Part shown: piece after piece, positions 1 to 13,878 of the stretch
Position numbering within the stretch: position 1 is the first letter of the stretch
Layout: each line of letters opens with the position of its first letter
Assembly: GCA_013365325.1 (NCBI GenBank)
Contig: JABVXV010000253.1
Span: forward strand, 1-64,000
Source: Dipetalonema caudispina
Lineage: Eukaryota; Nematoda; Chromadorea; Rhabditida; Onchocercidae
Reading direction: 5' to 3'
DNA: 64,000 nt
Position numbers and translations under genes: made by a program
The notes under the pieces: model-generated
Told to the model about the DNA's origin: nothing
What the model saw: the letters and a program-made list of their open reading frames with translations, nothing else
Databases searched by the model: none

Positions 1-1745
1 ATAAACAATTTGTTTCCATCTTTTCCATATTTCTCATCTCATTTTGCTATATCAATAACCTTAATGGTTGCTGTTTTTCTTTTATTGTTAATGCATTTTA
101 GGATTAATAAAACAATAATTGCATTCTGTTAATTTCTTTATGAGATATCAGAAAAAAAGGTATTATTTTTTTTATTTTTCATTTTTTTCCCTTTGTTTTT
201 ATTTATTTTAAAATAATAAAAATCATTATTATTAAATATTATATTCAATAAGTTTGATGATTTCTTGCACGATATATAAAAGGGATTGAATTATAACATT
301 TACTTTATAAATAATTGAATAACAAATATGGTCATGATGACCTTTAACCTTTCGATCTTATATAATGGGTTAAAATATGATTACAATGATAGCATAGAAT
401 AACTGCTTCTAATATGGGGAATAATTAGATTGCATAATTATTCAATTAATTACTGTTTTTCCTACTATCTTTATTCTCTCATTCATTATAATCTTCTTTC
501 TTTCGCGTAATACATTTAATATTTACATTTTAATCCATTAATTAGAACACAAAATTTTCTTTGCAATTATGAATGGTTTATTATTTTTTCAATTTTGCTA
601 CATTTATGCTAATTTGAGAATTTTTTTAAGGCTATTGTTATTTCAGAAAAATTTCCCCATAAATTTTGAAAATTTTTTTCACCTAAACTAGACAATTTAA
701 GTAGATAAACAAAAACAATAATAATAATTGAAATTGAAAAAAAAATTTTATCAAAGAAAATGATTTGTTAGTAAAAATAAATTTTATAATTAAGCGAATA
801 CGTAATGCGTAATAATTGTAAGCTTACGATTAAATAATATGCAATGCGCAATAATTATAGTTAAACAAATGGAAATTTAATAATTAGTAAAAATTAATTT
901 TTAAAAAGATGCATGTAACTGAATATATGTGTAATTTGTAATTTGTAAATAAATTAGTTAATGAATATGTTATAAACAATTATTTTGATTGATGAATTCG
1001 TTTCCTTGTCATTTCATTCAATCCTTTTTCCCAGAACATTTTTAACTCATTTGATTAATGTTCCATTCATCTGTTGGAATGAGTTGAGTTCAGAATTCTG
1101 TTTTACCATTCGTTTATACTACAATATTGCAAAGGAAACTTTTTTCTTCTTTTCTTGAATTATATATCGTATTTTATTCTAAAAAAATATCAATAAATAA
1201 TTTGTTTAATTGTTTATTTATTTACATACTTTTATTGTAAACAAATCACTTTAAAATAATTTTAAAAATTTCTTTGACATGATTGTATTGGCATCACATT
1301 GAAATAATTTAAATAGCTAAGAACTATGACCAAAAAAAAAAAAAAAAAAGAAATCATTTGCTAGATTTTTTTTCTTTTTGATTTGTGCATTTTTAGAAAT
1401 GAATTTATCAATTCACAAGTAATTTGATGTTTGAAAAACTATTCCCAGCATATTAATTGCAAACTGATATGGAAAAGCCAAATATTTGAGATTAACCGAA
1501 AATTTCCTTAAAAAAAAAAAGAGAAGCATTATGATAACAAAATTTTTTCAACTTGATTGAAATTAGAAATCGGTCATCTTTAAAAATTGATTACTTAAAA
1601 TCCATTTAACTGTTTAACTCCTTAAAATTTTTTAATCTCCATATTTACTAAATGTTTACTTATTTTATTGTAAGAAAAGCTTATCTAATAATTCTTTTTA
1701 TAGATTTCATAATTTTCAATCATTGAAAACTAAGCTTACAAAAAA

Positions 1746-1777
<32 letters not shown>

Positions 1778-3446
1778 AACTCTGCGAAATAGTTTTGACA
1801 CATTGAACTTTATCAATCAGAATTAGCAGCACTTTTTATCTGATCATTTCATTTGAACTTTCAATGTGTAATAACCATAAAATTCAATCATTTTCATTAA
1901 TTGACCTGCTAAAAGTGATTTATTATAGTGTCAAAAATAAATCGATCCTGTTGAATTCAATCAACAATATTTCAGACAATACTTTCTCATTATGTGATAA
2001 ATTTTTAGCATAGATATTTCGAATGTATTCATATTAATTTTATCGTTGTATTCTCAATAAACATAATGATATTATGATTTTTCATTATATTATACTGTAA
2101 GAATTAATATCTGTCCTAGTAATATGATACAAATCAGAAAGTATAAACGTGGAATTAAGTATGCATAAATAACGAAAAAATACCTAACGGCTAATATTAG
2201 AAAAAATTTAATAGAAAAATTCGATTTATAGCGATATCTGATTAAAGAGTTTTATTATGATCGTAAAATATGTTGTATTAAATGTTCGGAAATTATTCGT
2301 AAATTATCAAATATAAATTTATACATTATATATTCGTATATTTACAACCAATGTGACATTTAAATTAATTGTATTAAATTCGTATATTATGTAGATTATA
2401 GAAAATTGATTAAATTAAATGTATATTTCATGCATTAAAACTGTATTCATCACAATATATTGATATTTATCTTATGTTTACAATGCTATTTTTTTTTTCG
2501 CAATTAAATCGAATATCTGTCTTTAAGTATTGCAGTACGATTGTGAACCTGAAGTGCTAAGGAAATGATATGAATGGCAAAATTTAAAAATGTAAATTTT
2601 TTTTCTTTCAGATAAAACTGATTCGTAATTTTAATCAATAACGAACGACAAAAACTGTTGAAATCAACAAACGATTAATTTTTCGATCTAAATAAGGTAA
2701 CGTTTATTTTTTAAATCTTATTTCTACTTGCATAATTTTTGAAAATTAAAATGATAAAAACGATAAATACGCGAATACTGCAAATATCCAATATTTCCTC
2801 TAAAAATATATTTAAAAAAGAAAAGGAAGCGAAAGAATTTTTGAAAATATATAAGATATTTGGTTAATGATCGATTCAAATTGCTTTGTTTGCTAATTTC
2901 CAAAAAAGAAAAAATGACTGAATTTGTCACTTTTTTAAAATGGAAGTCTGCAAATATCATTGTTTCTTCAAGTATTTCGATTTTTCTATTCTCACAAACC
3001 TCCCACTTATTTTTTTCAGATTTCCTATTCACATTTTCTTTTTTTATATATGAATTCCATGATAAATGATCTTTTACATAAAGATTTAAATTCTTCATTT
3101 ACTTTAAAGAAAATTTAATAGATTTTACGTATATCAAAATGAAATTTCTGCTATTTGCTGTTTTTATAATTTAAAAAAAAGTTTTTATAATTGCCATAAT
3201 CGACAATTTAATTTTTAATCAAATTTTTAATCAAGCAATTACATTCATTTTACCCTTTGAAACATTACTAAACTCAATTTTATCATTTCTTACTCACATC
3301 TTAATTTTTATTTAACCGTTTCATTTATTATTTGCTGGCATTAAAAATATATATCTACTTTTTCGGCCAAAAATTTTTATTGCAAAAATTTTTTCTGGCT
3401 AATTTTGTACTTAATCTCCATATTCTTCTTCCCTCATATTATTACT

Positions 3447-3448
<2 letters not shown>

Positions 3449-3537
<89 letters not shown>

Positions 3538-3633
3538 ATTGTTATTACTATTTATTATTATTATTATTTTTATTATTATTATTATTATTACTATTATTAT
3601 TACTATTATTATTATTATTATTATTAATTATTA

Positions 3634-3717
<84 letters not shown>

Positions 3718-3739
3718 GTTATTATTATTATTATTATTG
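3449..3739. repeat. (TTA)n microsatellite, about 290 bp
   Basis: An almost uninterrupted TTA/ATT array with scattered single-base variants (GTT, ACT, TTTATT). It explains the apparent poly-Ile, poly-Leu and poly-Tyr open frames across it, which are not genes. Confidence 0.97.
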
Positions 3740-5786
3740 TAATCAATTCATCCGTCAAATTTAATTTCATTATTTATGACCTTATTACATTTTATCAGTT
3801 TTAACTCACCTGAATCATTAAAAGGCGAAAAACAAAATATAAAATAAAACTGAATTTCAAAAATTTGAAAAACATTCTTATTCACATATTGCTTCGTAAT
3901 TTCATTTTGCGTTTGCTAACCGACAATTCAAAAAAAGATGATGAGAATTCTTTCACCTTTGAAATTGACAAGTGCAATTGACAAAAATATCCTTTCAATA
4001 ATTTGTTCGTTTCTGACAATCCTCACATTTGTTGCATTTTTTTTTCCTTTGAACAAATTCCTCAATTTCCTGCCTTAAATAGTTTTTTTTTTCCTAATCA
4101 TTTTCTTCTTTTTTTTTTATAAATGACGAAAGTACCGAAATTTAATGAAATTAAATTTAATGAATGAAATTTTTATTATCCTTCTTTTGCAGCAATATTT
4201 CATGCATGCATTGTATAATCATTTCTCAGCATGGTAATTTCGATTAATTGATATCTTATTTCAGCTTACTTCATATTATATTATAATATTACTCAAGTTT
4301 TAATTCAATTTATATTTTATCCAAATTTTGTTTAAATCTTTGCACCTATTAAAAGAAGAAAATGTTCAAAAAAGGAAATTATTTAGATGAAAACTGTTAC
4401 TGTGATATCCCATAATTCGTTTAATTTATTTATTCATTAGTTATTACTAATTGTTACTAATTGCGAAAAAAAAAAAGAACGAGAAATGCTTGTTAATCAG
4501 AATTTGTAACTCTTATTAAGTTTTATTGAAATAAGGTTATGTAAATTTTGCAAATTTTCCTTTTGAAATAAATTCAAATTTTATAAATAATTTGATACAT
4601 CGTTTGTGTTTTAGGAGAACTATAAGATATCAAGTATTGCATAGTTTTTGACAAATTGAAGTTGGCAAAATCTAACCTAACGGCAATCTTTGTAATAGGA
4701 ACAAAAAAAAAAAAAGGAAAAATTCACTTTTTTTTTTTCATAAATTTTCGATAGCTTTCATTTTTATTTTCTTCATCTAAGTGAAATTTTTGACTTTCAA
4801 GACGATGTTTTTTTTTTTCCATCAAAGTTATCAAAATTATTAAAATTTTCTGAAAAAAAATGTTTCTATAATTTTTTTCCTCATTCTTTTTTCTCTTTCT
4901 TTCTTCACGAACAATGGGAAAACATTATTATTTAACAGCTTTTCTTTGGTCAACAATTTTTGCTACTTCAATAATTTTTTCGACATGACAAAAAAAAAAG
5001 AAATAGTTTGACAAACAAATATTTTTTACAATGATAGCTTTTTCCAACTTGAATTTTGCCCCATAATTATTCAACAAATTGAAGTACCAAATATAAATTT
5101 TTGTCGTTGTAATTGTTGAAACAGTAGTTTTTATGGTTGGAAAATTTACATAAAAATTCCATCATATATTTTTTCTCAAAGATCATTGAAGCCAGCTGCA
5201 TTGTTTTCTTTTTTTTTTTTTTTTTCTTCTTGTATTTATTTGAAGAAAGCAAAAATATCATTCAGATGTTTATTGCTTAGAATAAAAAATGTTTACGATT
5301 GAATTTTATGATGTTTCGAATTTTTTCTTCCTCAATGTCAAATAACGCTGAAATCAATTTTGAAGAATTTTCTTTTGGAAAATTCTTGACAAATATGCAA
5401 ATTAATCATTTATGCTTCCTTTTTCTAAACAATTGTTGTACCAACAAACGGTTAGCATATATCTTTCGGTAACGATGTAAATATCTTGCTTATATAACGG
5501 TTATTTTTTCTCCGGAAAAAATCTTTCGGAATCTCTTAATATATCGTGAGATATTTTGAAGAAATGAAATATCCCGAAAAATTCTTCTGTAATTTTAAAA
5601 AGCAAACTAATTAGGTATAGTTTTATGATTTTTCTGATCAGCTTAAAATTTCCAGCAAACATTTTCCGTCAGCTTTTTCCTGTTCGTTAATCATTCAAGC
5701 TAAAATGAAGGCGCTAAGTTGTGTCGTTTAATTCCATGATAAAATAAATTTCTGACGAGCAAAAATAAAAAAAAAAAAAAAAAACG

Positions 5787-6030
5787 ATTAAGATACATCA
5801 CGATGATCTGGTTCAAAATGAAGGCAAAAAAATTAGCTTACGATGATTTAAATTAGAAAAATGAAGGTAAAAGATTAATCAGGATGATATGGATCAGAAC
5901 AAAAGCTAAAAATAGATCACTTTGATCAGGATTGGATTACAGTGGTAAAAGATAGATTGTGATGATTTAAATGAAAATGAAAGTATAAAAAATTATTCAT
6001 AATAATTTAGCATTAAATAAAAACGCAACA
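5787..6030. repeat. Decayed minisatellite, about six units of 38-45 bp
   Basis: Six degenerate units start near 5787, 5832, 5874, 5914, 5952 and 5992. Most units contain a GATGAT-like core, followed by an A-rich segment such as AATGAAGGTAAAAG. Spacing stays close to 40 bp although the units have diverged strongly. No coding frame spans it. Confidence 0.65.
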
Positions 6031-6821
6031 AATTTTTAAGCTAAAAAATGAATTTTAATCTTTTCTTCACAAATTTATTCATATCAAAATAAACATTACA
6101 TATAACATTTAACAGTAATTAAAATAAAAAAAAAAAAAAAGATAAAATTTAGTGCAAAAAAAATATATGCAAAATTATATTTGTATCATTCGTTTCTTTC
6201 TTTTTTTTTTCACACTTTTATCTTTTTATTATATATTTTTTTTTTTTTTTTTCCTAACAATTTAATCTTTTTCTTTTTTCCTCCTGGTTCTTTCTCTCTC
6301 TCTTTTTTTTTTTTTTTTTTTTTAATGCTCTTCAATTTTTGATGCATTTGGCAAAAAATGGCAAACCTCCTTTAAACTCCATTAACTCCCTTGTTCGGTT
6401 GGAAAAATGTTTAATATCAACTATAAAGAAAACTTGTTCGATTCATTTTTCTCTTTCATCCAGGTATCCATCTCTCTATTTCTTTCTCTCTCTCTCTCTC
6501 TATTTCTACCTCCCACCTTTTGTTCCTTTCAAAAATTATATTTGGCCAAGAAAAAAGAGAAAAAAAATTTGGCCATTTTATTGTTAAATTTTACGAGTAA
6601 TTTTCATAATTATTTTATTTCTTTTCTTACTTTTTTTTTTTTTTTGCTCGATATAATAGTCAATTATAATTATGACGAAATAATTTGCATGTGAAATAAT
6701 TTTTGCAAATCATAAGTGTATTGTAGCGGTTAAAAGTTTCTGTTATATTAAAATATATTACTAACAAATAATTTAATTTTAAATTAAATGAATAATATCA
6801 AAAATAAATTGTAATAATATC

Positions 6822-6950
6822 GATGATTATAATTGCAGCAAGATATACTGCTAATACTTATTGTAATTACAGTAAGATATATTAAAGATTATGGATGATT
6901 ACGATTACTGTAAGGTATGCTAATGATTACAGATAATTTATAATGTATGC
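6822..6950. repeat. Decayed tandem repeat, three to four units of about 36 bp
   Basis: Units beginning near 6822, 6861, 6895 and 6931 share the pattern GATTAYRATTRCWGYAAGRTATRYT followed by AT-rich sequence; the last unit is partial. It appears to be noncoding. Confidence 0.5.
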
Positions 6951-8367
6951 AAAACAATAATTTTTTGATAACTAATTAAATTTCTATATGGAGTAAATGA
7001 ACAATTCCATTGTTTTAAAGTATTGGAATAAGTCGATTGAATTTAAATTAGATAATAAATTCTGATTACAACGAATTATATCGATAATTACGATAGGAAT
7101 AACTTAATTCATTTCGTTCTAACATCTAATATATCCCAATGATACATTTAATTCTTTGAGTGTGTGCGAGAGGGAATTATCAATGATTACCAAAAAAAAA
7201 AAAAAAGTGTGGTACCGATATGATCATACTACAAGGTAATTTCTATTTCTATCAGACATTTTTGATTCAAATTTTACAGATCGATTTTTGATCACAATCA
7301 GATAGAGAATGGTTTAAAATAATAAAAACCAATAGAAAAGGCTTATTTTTTTGAACTATTTAAATTTTACGTGATAACTAAAAATATTTTAATTATAAAT
7401 TGCCAGACTTAATTACAGATTTAAAATAATACTATTATATTAATTTAATTAGTCGAGGTGGTACATATTACATTTTAGGTTAAACGAAAAATATCGCATT
7501 TTTAAGGTTAACCATAAAATAACACATCAAAGATCAAATGAAAAGAGTGAAAAGCTTATAATATGCTAAAGATGATCAAAGGCAAAATAAACATTATCAT
7601 GTAAAATTTTTTTTTTTTCCGATAAGACTTCAATAATTTTTTAATGACCCAAAAAGATTTGGATGAGTCATTGTTTTAAATAGAGAACAAGAAGTGAATT
7701 TTTTTAATAATTTTGAAAATAGACCCTCTTACAGATGAATTTAATGGCGGCTATTTACAGTTGAATAGAAAGGCAAGTATTAAATATCAGGAAATAAATT
7801 GTGATAAAGATTACTTTTAACAATTTTTTTTTTTTTTTTTTGATCTTTTAAGATAAAATGTGTATTCAGGAGTTACTTTACCTAATATCTTATTACTCAA
7901 TAAATTTCTAATATCTATTGTCTTATTGCTTGGAAAATTTTTCTCTTTTATCAATTTGATATTTCATAAAATGATTTTATTAAATTTATTGAATTTTTAG
8001 CATTCAAAAAGTGTACATTTAAAATTAGACAAAAAGTACTACATATTATTGGCAAACGTATAGTGCCATATTTTAGGCTAAGCGTATAAATTTACATAAC
8101 ATTTAGCAAACAATTGTGTACAATAGCTAAAAAGTTTGAAATATTTTCGAATTTCCTTCCGAAATTATTCTTAAATATGAATAGTATCAAAAAATTTCAT
8201 ACCAAAAGATTATAGCAAACATTATGCGCATATGTTTAGAAGAGATAAATTGTTTAATAGGAAGAAAATTAAACGAAAAAATTGACAAAAAAAAAAAAAG
8301 CTTTGGAATTTAGAAAATTTTTTCCATCAGAAAAATATGAAACTTTTTTTTTGTCTGGAAAATATTC

Positions 8368-8453
8368 AGAAATATATATTGATTAATAATTTGATTTAAT
8401 TACAATATTTAGAAATATATATCGATAAAAATTTGATTTAATTAAGAATTTTC
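8368..8453. repeat. 43-bp tandem duplication
   Basis: Two adjacent copies (8368-8410 and 8411-8453) both begin AGAAATATATAT and both contain TTTGATTTAATTA at the same offset, with scattered substitutions between them. Confidence 0.7.
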
Positions 8454-11204
8454 ATTTAATTGATCAGATTACTTCGTTATTTGCAAAAAATGTTTGATTA
8501 CAACCCTCAGGAAACTAATTATTCTAGGCTTATGAATGATGATTTGAAATGATTTTAGCTAAGCCTTAGTAAATTACACTTACATTTCAAACTTAATTTA
8601 TTAGTAGTAGAAAAGAAACGGAAAAATAAAAAAAGATGAGAAATAATCCCATCCTGAAATATGACTAATATTAGAAATTATTTTATCAACAATCTTTACT
8701 GTTACTAAAATTACTTTTTTTTTTTACTACTCATTGCCGTTTGCTTTCTTTTTTCTCTTTTAACTACTATCAAGTTATTAATTATTTTAGTCTAGAAAAA
8801 TCGAAGAATGAAAAAATACAGAAATAATTTTTCAATAAAAAAAAGAAATGAAATTTCACAAAATTTAACCATTTCAAACATTTACTAATTAATTTTTTTT
8901 TCAAAATAAAATTTTTCCACAATTTTTTAACTTCTAATCATAATTCTTCCAATCATTCAAATCGAATCATTTGCTATATGTTAATTATTACGAAATATAA
9001 ATTACTTTGAAAGCAATAATTGTAAAGTGTAAATTTCAATGTTGATCAACTCATCGAATGATAGTTTCGTATAATCAAAGTATAATCAAAATATGTTGAA
9101 ACAGTGATTTTATTTTTAATTTCATGCTTAAATAATCATTCGTTTTCTTTTTAATTCATTCATACTTCAATTTCAATTTCAAGCTTAACTAATTAATTTG
9201 TTACTTTTTTATGCTTAATTATTTTTCCCCACAACAAAATTCCAACTTAGCAACTATAAATTTGCCAATTTTTGAAACTAATTTCGTTTTGTATGTAAAA
9301 TTCATGCTACTTTAAAAAAAAAAAAAAAAATTTCCAAATTTATTGCAATATTTTTTTTTATTCATAAATTTGTTTCCTTTACCATTTCATTCACTTATAT
9401 TTTTTCTATCACTTTTTTTTTTTTTGTTCTTTATATATTGTAATAATATATTTGAAAATTTTGTGCAAATTATTCTGAAATAAGGATGAATTTTTTTTTT
9501 TTTTTAAATACAATTTTCTTTTTTGTTTCTTTTTTTTTAACCTTTGTAAAAATGAAAAATGTTCACTTTTAATGCATATTCATCAATAACTGCTATCCAT
9601 TTACAACAAATTACTGTTTTACATGTTAATTTCATCTTTCGATTTTTTTGACAGATGAATGGTTGAATAGATAGAAAAGAAGTTGAATATACGAAAATGA
9701 AAAATTTTTAACATCAGTTAGTTGTTGCCAGAAGAGTGATTTATTTATTTATTTATTTATTTTTTTTTTTTTTATTTGGATAAAGCAAAATATTTTATTA
9801 TTAGAAATTTTGCTAAATTGTTAAATAATTAAATTTTTTTTTTCGAAAATCAAATAAGTTTATCGGTGTATAATCGTGACATTATTAAATTTTAATCTTC
9901 AATTTAATTTCTTTTCTTGCTCTCAATTTTTTAGAAGTTAGTTTTGCAATAGGAAAAAAAGCAAAGGGATAAATTGCTTCGAAATTTTTAGTTACTATAA
10001 AAAAATAAAAAACTTCAACAGTGGTAGCTTTTTTTTAAAAAAAAATAAAATAAAAAGGAAAAAATTTTTGGGAATTCGAGATTTGTTAGAAAAATTGGAA
10101 TTAATGATTAAATTGGCAAATGCATCGATTAGTTAACGATTTTGTATAAGTGCGAATTCATTTTGATGAAAAACAATTAATTCTGAATTAATAGTTAATT
10201 AAACTGAACGGGTTGATAAATGGAAAAAGAATAAATTATCAGTTAGGTTGATAGTAATGGATTTACTTATACGAAAATTATTTTAATTTTCAAATATCAT
10301 CGTTGAATGATTTTTGACCTCTAATAATTGTCAAATGTTTCGTTTTTTTTTTTTTTTTTTTTTCAGCAATTTAATTTCTATACAAACGAATAATAATTGA
10401 TTAAAATACATCAACCTAATATATATTTAAATTATTTCGGCAAATTTTAATCATTTCAATATCTTAAAGTTTTGATGCGAAGTGTGAAAAAAAAAGAAAA
10501 AAAATGAACATTAATTTAAAAAGGAATATCAATTCAATAAATTTAGTGTTAATTTACTTGAAATTTTTAGAATTTTACAGTTTGATTTTTTTTAATTCTT
10601 TTTTTTTTTTAGAGAAACATCCCATCTGAAAATTTTATTTCACTTAAACTTGCAATTAGGATTATTAAGATTTATTTCTTTATGAAATTAATATTGCACA
10701 GTTAGTTAGTTGTTTTATTTCTTTGCAAAACATAATGAACAGACAATTAAAATAGTTTTTCAGAATTTTCAGGTTTTTTTTACTAAATATTCTGAAAAAA
10801 AAGTTGCAAAGAAAAGAGCTTACAATTTTCTAATTTTAAAAGTTCAAAATTAAGCGTAGAAGTGAAAATTTTGACATTCTTTAATGAACGAATATAAAAA
10901 AAAAATTCAATCAAATTCAATCATATTTCTTCATGCAGAACAAAAAAAATCATTTATTTCAGTAGTAAGTATTAATTGACTTTTAATACGAAATTTCGAT
11001 TTCGATTTCCGATATATGAAATAAAAATATAAGCATTAATTTGTTCCAATCGATTGAGAAAGAGCAAGTTTGTTGTTCAGAAAATGTGCTCTCATTTCAT
11101 TCTATCATCCAATTTGAATATTTAATTTTTTTTTTCATTTCAATCACTTTGATTAACTTTGTTTTTTATAATAATTTTTACAGAATTCCTTTCTCATTTC
11201 TACT

Positions 11205-11206
<2 letters not shown>

Positions 11207-11271
<65 letters not shown>
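11207..11271. repeat. Homopolymer T65
   Basis: Sixty-five consecutive T residues, the longest homopolymer in the window. A tract this long is also where sequencing and assembly length errors are most likely. Confidence 0.95.
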
Positions 11272-11272
<1 letters not shown>

Positions 11273-12758
11273 AAATATTAATCTTATCTTACACGTAGTC
11301 GCATTTAAATTTATCATTTTTTATTTAATCTTTTTTCATTTGTTACTTTTTTTTTAAAAATCATTTCTTCCTTTTTTTTTTTTTTTGTTAAAAATTTCCA
11401 TATTTATAGTTTTAACAATTAGTAGAAGTTCAAATTTATATACATATATATGAGTGGAAATGAAAAATACGATGATAATCGTTAGGAAATGAAAGATACT
11501 AAAAAAAAAAATCATAGGACAAACAAACAAATCATATTTAATTCACTAAAGGCCTAAACAAATCATTTATTGAAATTATCAAAAGCTTAATTGTTCCTCT
11601 TTTTTTTTTTTTTTTTATCGAATTGAAAGGTAAAAGAATAACAAAAAACAAAAGATGCAATAGGCATCAAAATTGAATATCAACGATGAATTAAATATTA
11701 GTGAAATTAATTAGTCATAGAGCAAAAAAAAAAAAAAAAAAAAAAAAATATAGCTCAAACATTTAATTTTGACTTCTTTTTTTGTCAAAAATAATTCATC
11801 AATAATTTATTCTTTTGCTATCATTTCCATTGCATTCAAATTTTACTAATGCTTGATATTTTGCTAGCATATCACGATATTAATTACCTTAGTGGAATTA
11901 AACATCGGTATTTTTTTACGGGTATAATTTATGGATGATTTCGATATTTTTTGTATGTTTCAGAAATGAATGGCAATGGCTATTTTTATCATTTTTGTAA
12001 TTTAATATTTTGAAAAAAATTAATAAGAAAATAACTGTCATCAATATGTTACATAAAGTTACAGCGTTAGTTTATCTTTTCGAAATTGACAAATTTATGC
12101 TAACAATTGCATAAATTATTAAAATAACCAAACAATTTGATTGATTAACGAAAATATGTCAATTTTTTGCAAAGATTATGATAATTTAATCATCATATTT
12201 ACGTTTAATATAGCATACTTTATGAAATATTTAAATTTTGAATTGGAAAAAATATCTAATGAAAAGATAAATGTTGGGAAGAAAGAAAAGAGCATATTTT
12301 GAAAAGAAAAACATATATAAATATAAAGAAGAAAACAAAACAAACAAAAAATAAATAAATAAACAGAAAAACTGTCATTAAAAATATGTTACATTATATG
12401 TTTTTAATTCAATACAATAAATTTTACAATTTTTGATAACAAAAAAAATCAGTAAAAGGAAAAAATTTAATATTCTAATTAATTGTAATTACTTTTTTTT
12501 TTTCAAGTAATAAGAAACAAAGTAAGGATATCCGAGTGAAATTAGTATTTGAAATAATTGCTGCTAATTAATTTTCTAGGTAAAAAAAAAAAAGAAACGT
12601 AGAATTTAGGTTGAAATTTATCAAAGGGTAAATATTATTTGCTACATGTTAGTTGTTAATATAAGCAATCTATGAAAATAATAATGTCACATTATGAAAT
12701 AATTTTTTGATTAATTTAAAATTTTCATCTATTCAATTATAAATCTAATGAAACAAAG

Positions 12759-12794
<36 letters not shown>

Positions 12795-13039
12795 AACTAA
12801 AAGATCAACGAAAATATTTAACATAATGTCAAATGTAGGTAAAATAAGGAAAAAAAAAAAAAAAGAAAATTAGTCTTTTTTTTTTCAATTTTTCGCTCCT
12901 GCTTTTAGCTATTAATTTTCAATAGTTCATTAATAATTCATTTAAAAATCGTTTTTAGCAATATCTTTTTTTAGAAATAGAGAAATTTTTTTGTTTTCCT
13001 CTCTTTGTGTTCTGGAAACAAAAAAAAAAAAAAAAGCAA

Positions 13040-13612
13040 ATTTTTCTTTTTTTTTTGAATTTCTTTCCTAAATATCTTTTTTGTATACCATGCAATTTTG
13101 AATCTTTCTTTCAGATCAATAAAACTATCATTCGCTGAATGTATTAGCAAATCAAAATGCTACAAAAAAAATTTTCTCAATTTCAATTATTTCTAAAAAA
13201 AAAAAAAAGAAAATTTTTTTTCCATTCCAGATATAGTAAAAACAATTAATAATTAGATTTGTTTTTTTTTTTTTTTTTCACTATTTTTTTCCTAAATATC
13301 TTCTTGCATATTACACAATTACTTATCTTCTAAAATGGTGAAAATTTTTATCTGTTGAATCATTTGCATAAAAAAAAAAAAAAATGCTACAAAATTTTTT
13401 CAAATCATTTCAAAAAAAAAAAAAAAAAAAACTAAAAGATTTTCATCTATTTCAGAAGCATAAAAAAAAAAAAAGCAATCAATGTTAAAAAGCAATTTTA
13501 CTCTTTTTTCACCTTCTTTTTTTTTTTTTTTACATATTCTATAATTTTTGATCTTCTGAATCAGGAAAACTTAATGATAAGGTTAAAATGTTGGTATAAA
13601 AAATTTTTTTTC
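13040..13612. repeat. Three decayed copies of a roughly 225-bp tandem repeat
   Basis: Shared landmarks recur at a constant offset. CCTAAATATCTT lies at 13067 and 13291. ATGCTACAAAA lies at 13157 and 13384. CATATT followed by a TTTTGATCTTCTGAAT-like stretch recurs near 13306 and 13532. The copies also carry matching poly-A and poly-T blocks. The array stops just before the G+C-richer island at 13618. Confidence 0.6.
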
Positions 13613-13878
13613 TTTAAATCACCCGTATCCACTTCCTTGTCTTCGTCTCTATCAAGTAATAAATTTAAATTCACTAATGTTGTTGCTCCGTCGGAAATGG
13701 TGAATGAATGATCTTTCCGTCAGGTCTTCATTTCTTTCTTCACTAACGATCGCCTTATTGTGGAAAAGTCTTCTTCTTCCGAATTTTCCTCTTTCATCTT
13801 TTCATTCACTTTTTCGGTTAATTTTTTGCTACTATCTTTCCGATTAATTTCCAATATTTTTTCCAATTTAATATGCTA
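13562..13878 (-). pseudogene. Broken coding-like frame of unknown identity
   Basis: On the minus strand one frame is open for about 52 codons, meets a single TGA at 13720-13722, and stays open in the same frame for about 52 more codons. The predicted residues are hydrophilic and non-repetitive, for example EENSEEEDFSTIRRSLVKK before the stop and SDGATTLVNLNLLLDRDEDK after it. The surroundings are A/T homopolymers. There is no convincing start codon or splice pair, and I recognise no family. The opposite strand is also open over part of this stretch, so it may be only a stop-poor noncoding island. A decayed exon is the alternative I favour slightly. Confidence 0.25.

Noticed and set aside
3405..3764. 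Long open frames of poly-Ile, poly-Leu and poly-Tyr
   Set aside because: They are translations of the (TTA)n array. The same holds for the frames at 20.0-20.37, 37.97-38.36 and 48.37-48.78 kb.
11041..11298. 85-residue + frame with a poly-Phe block
   Set aside because: Its length comes from the T65 tract, it begins with TTG, and it resembles no protein.
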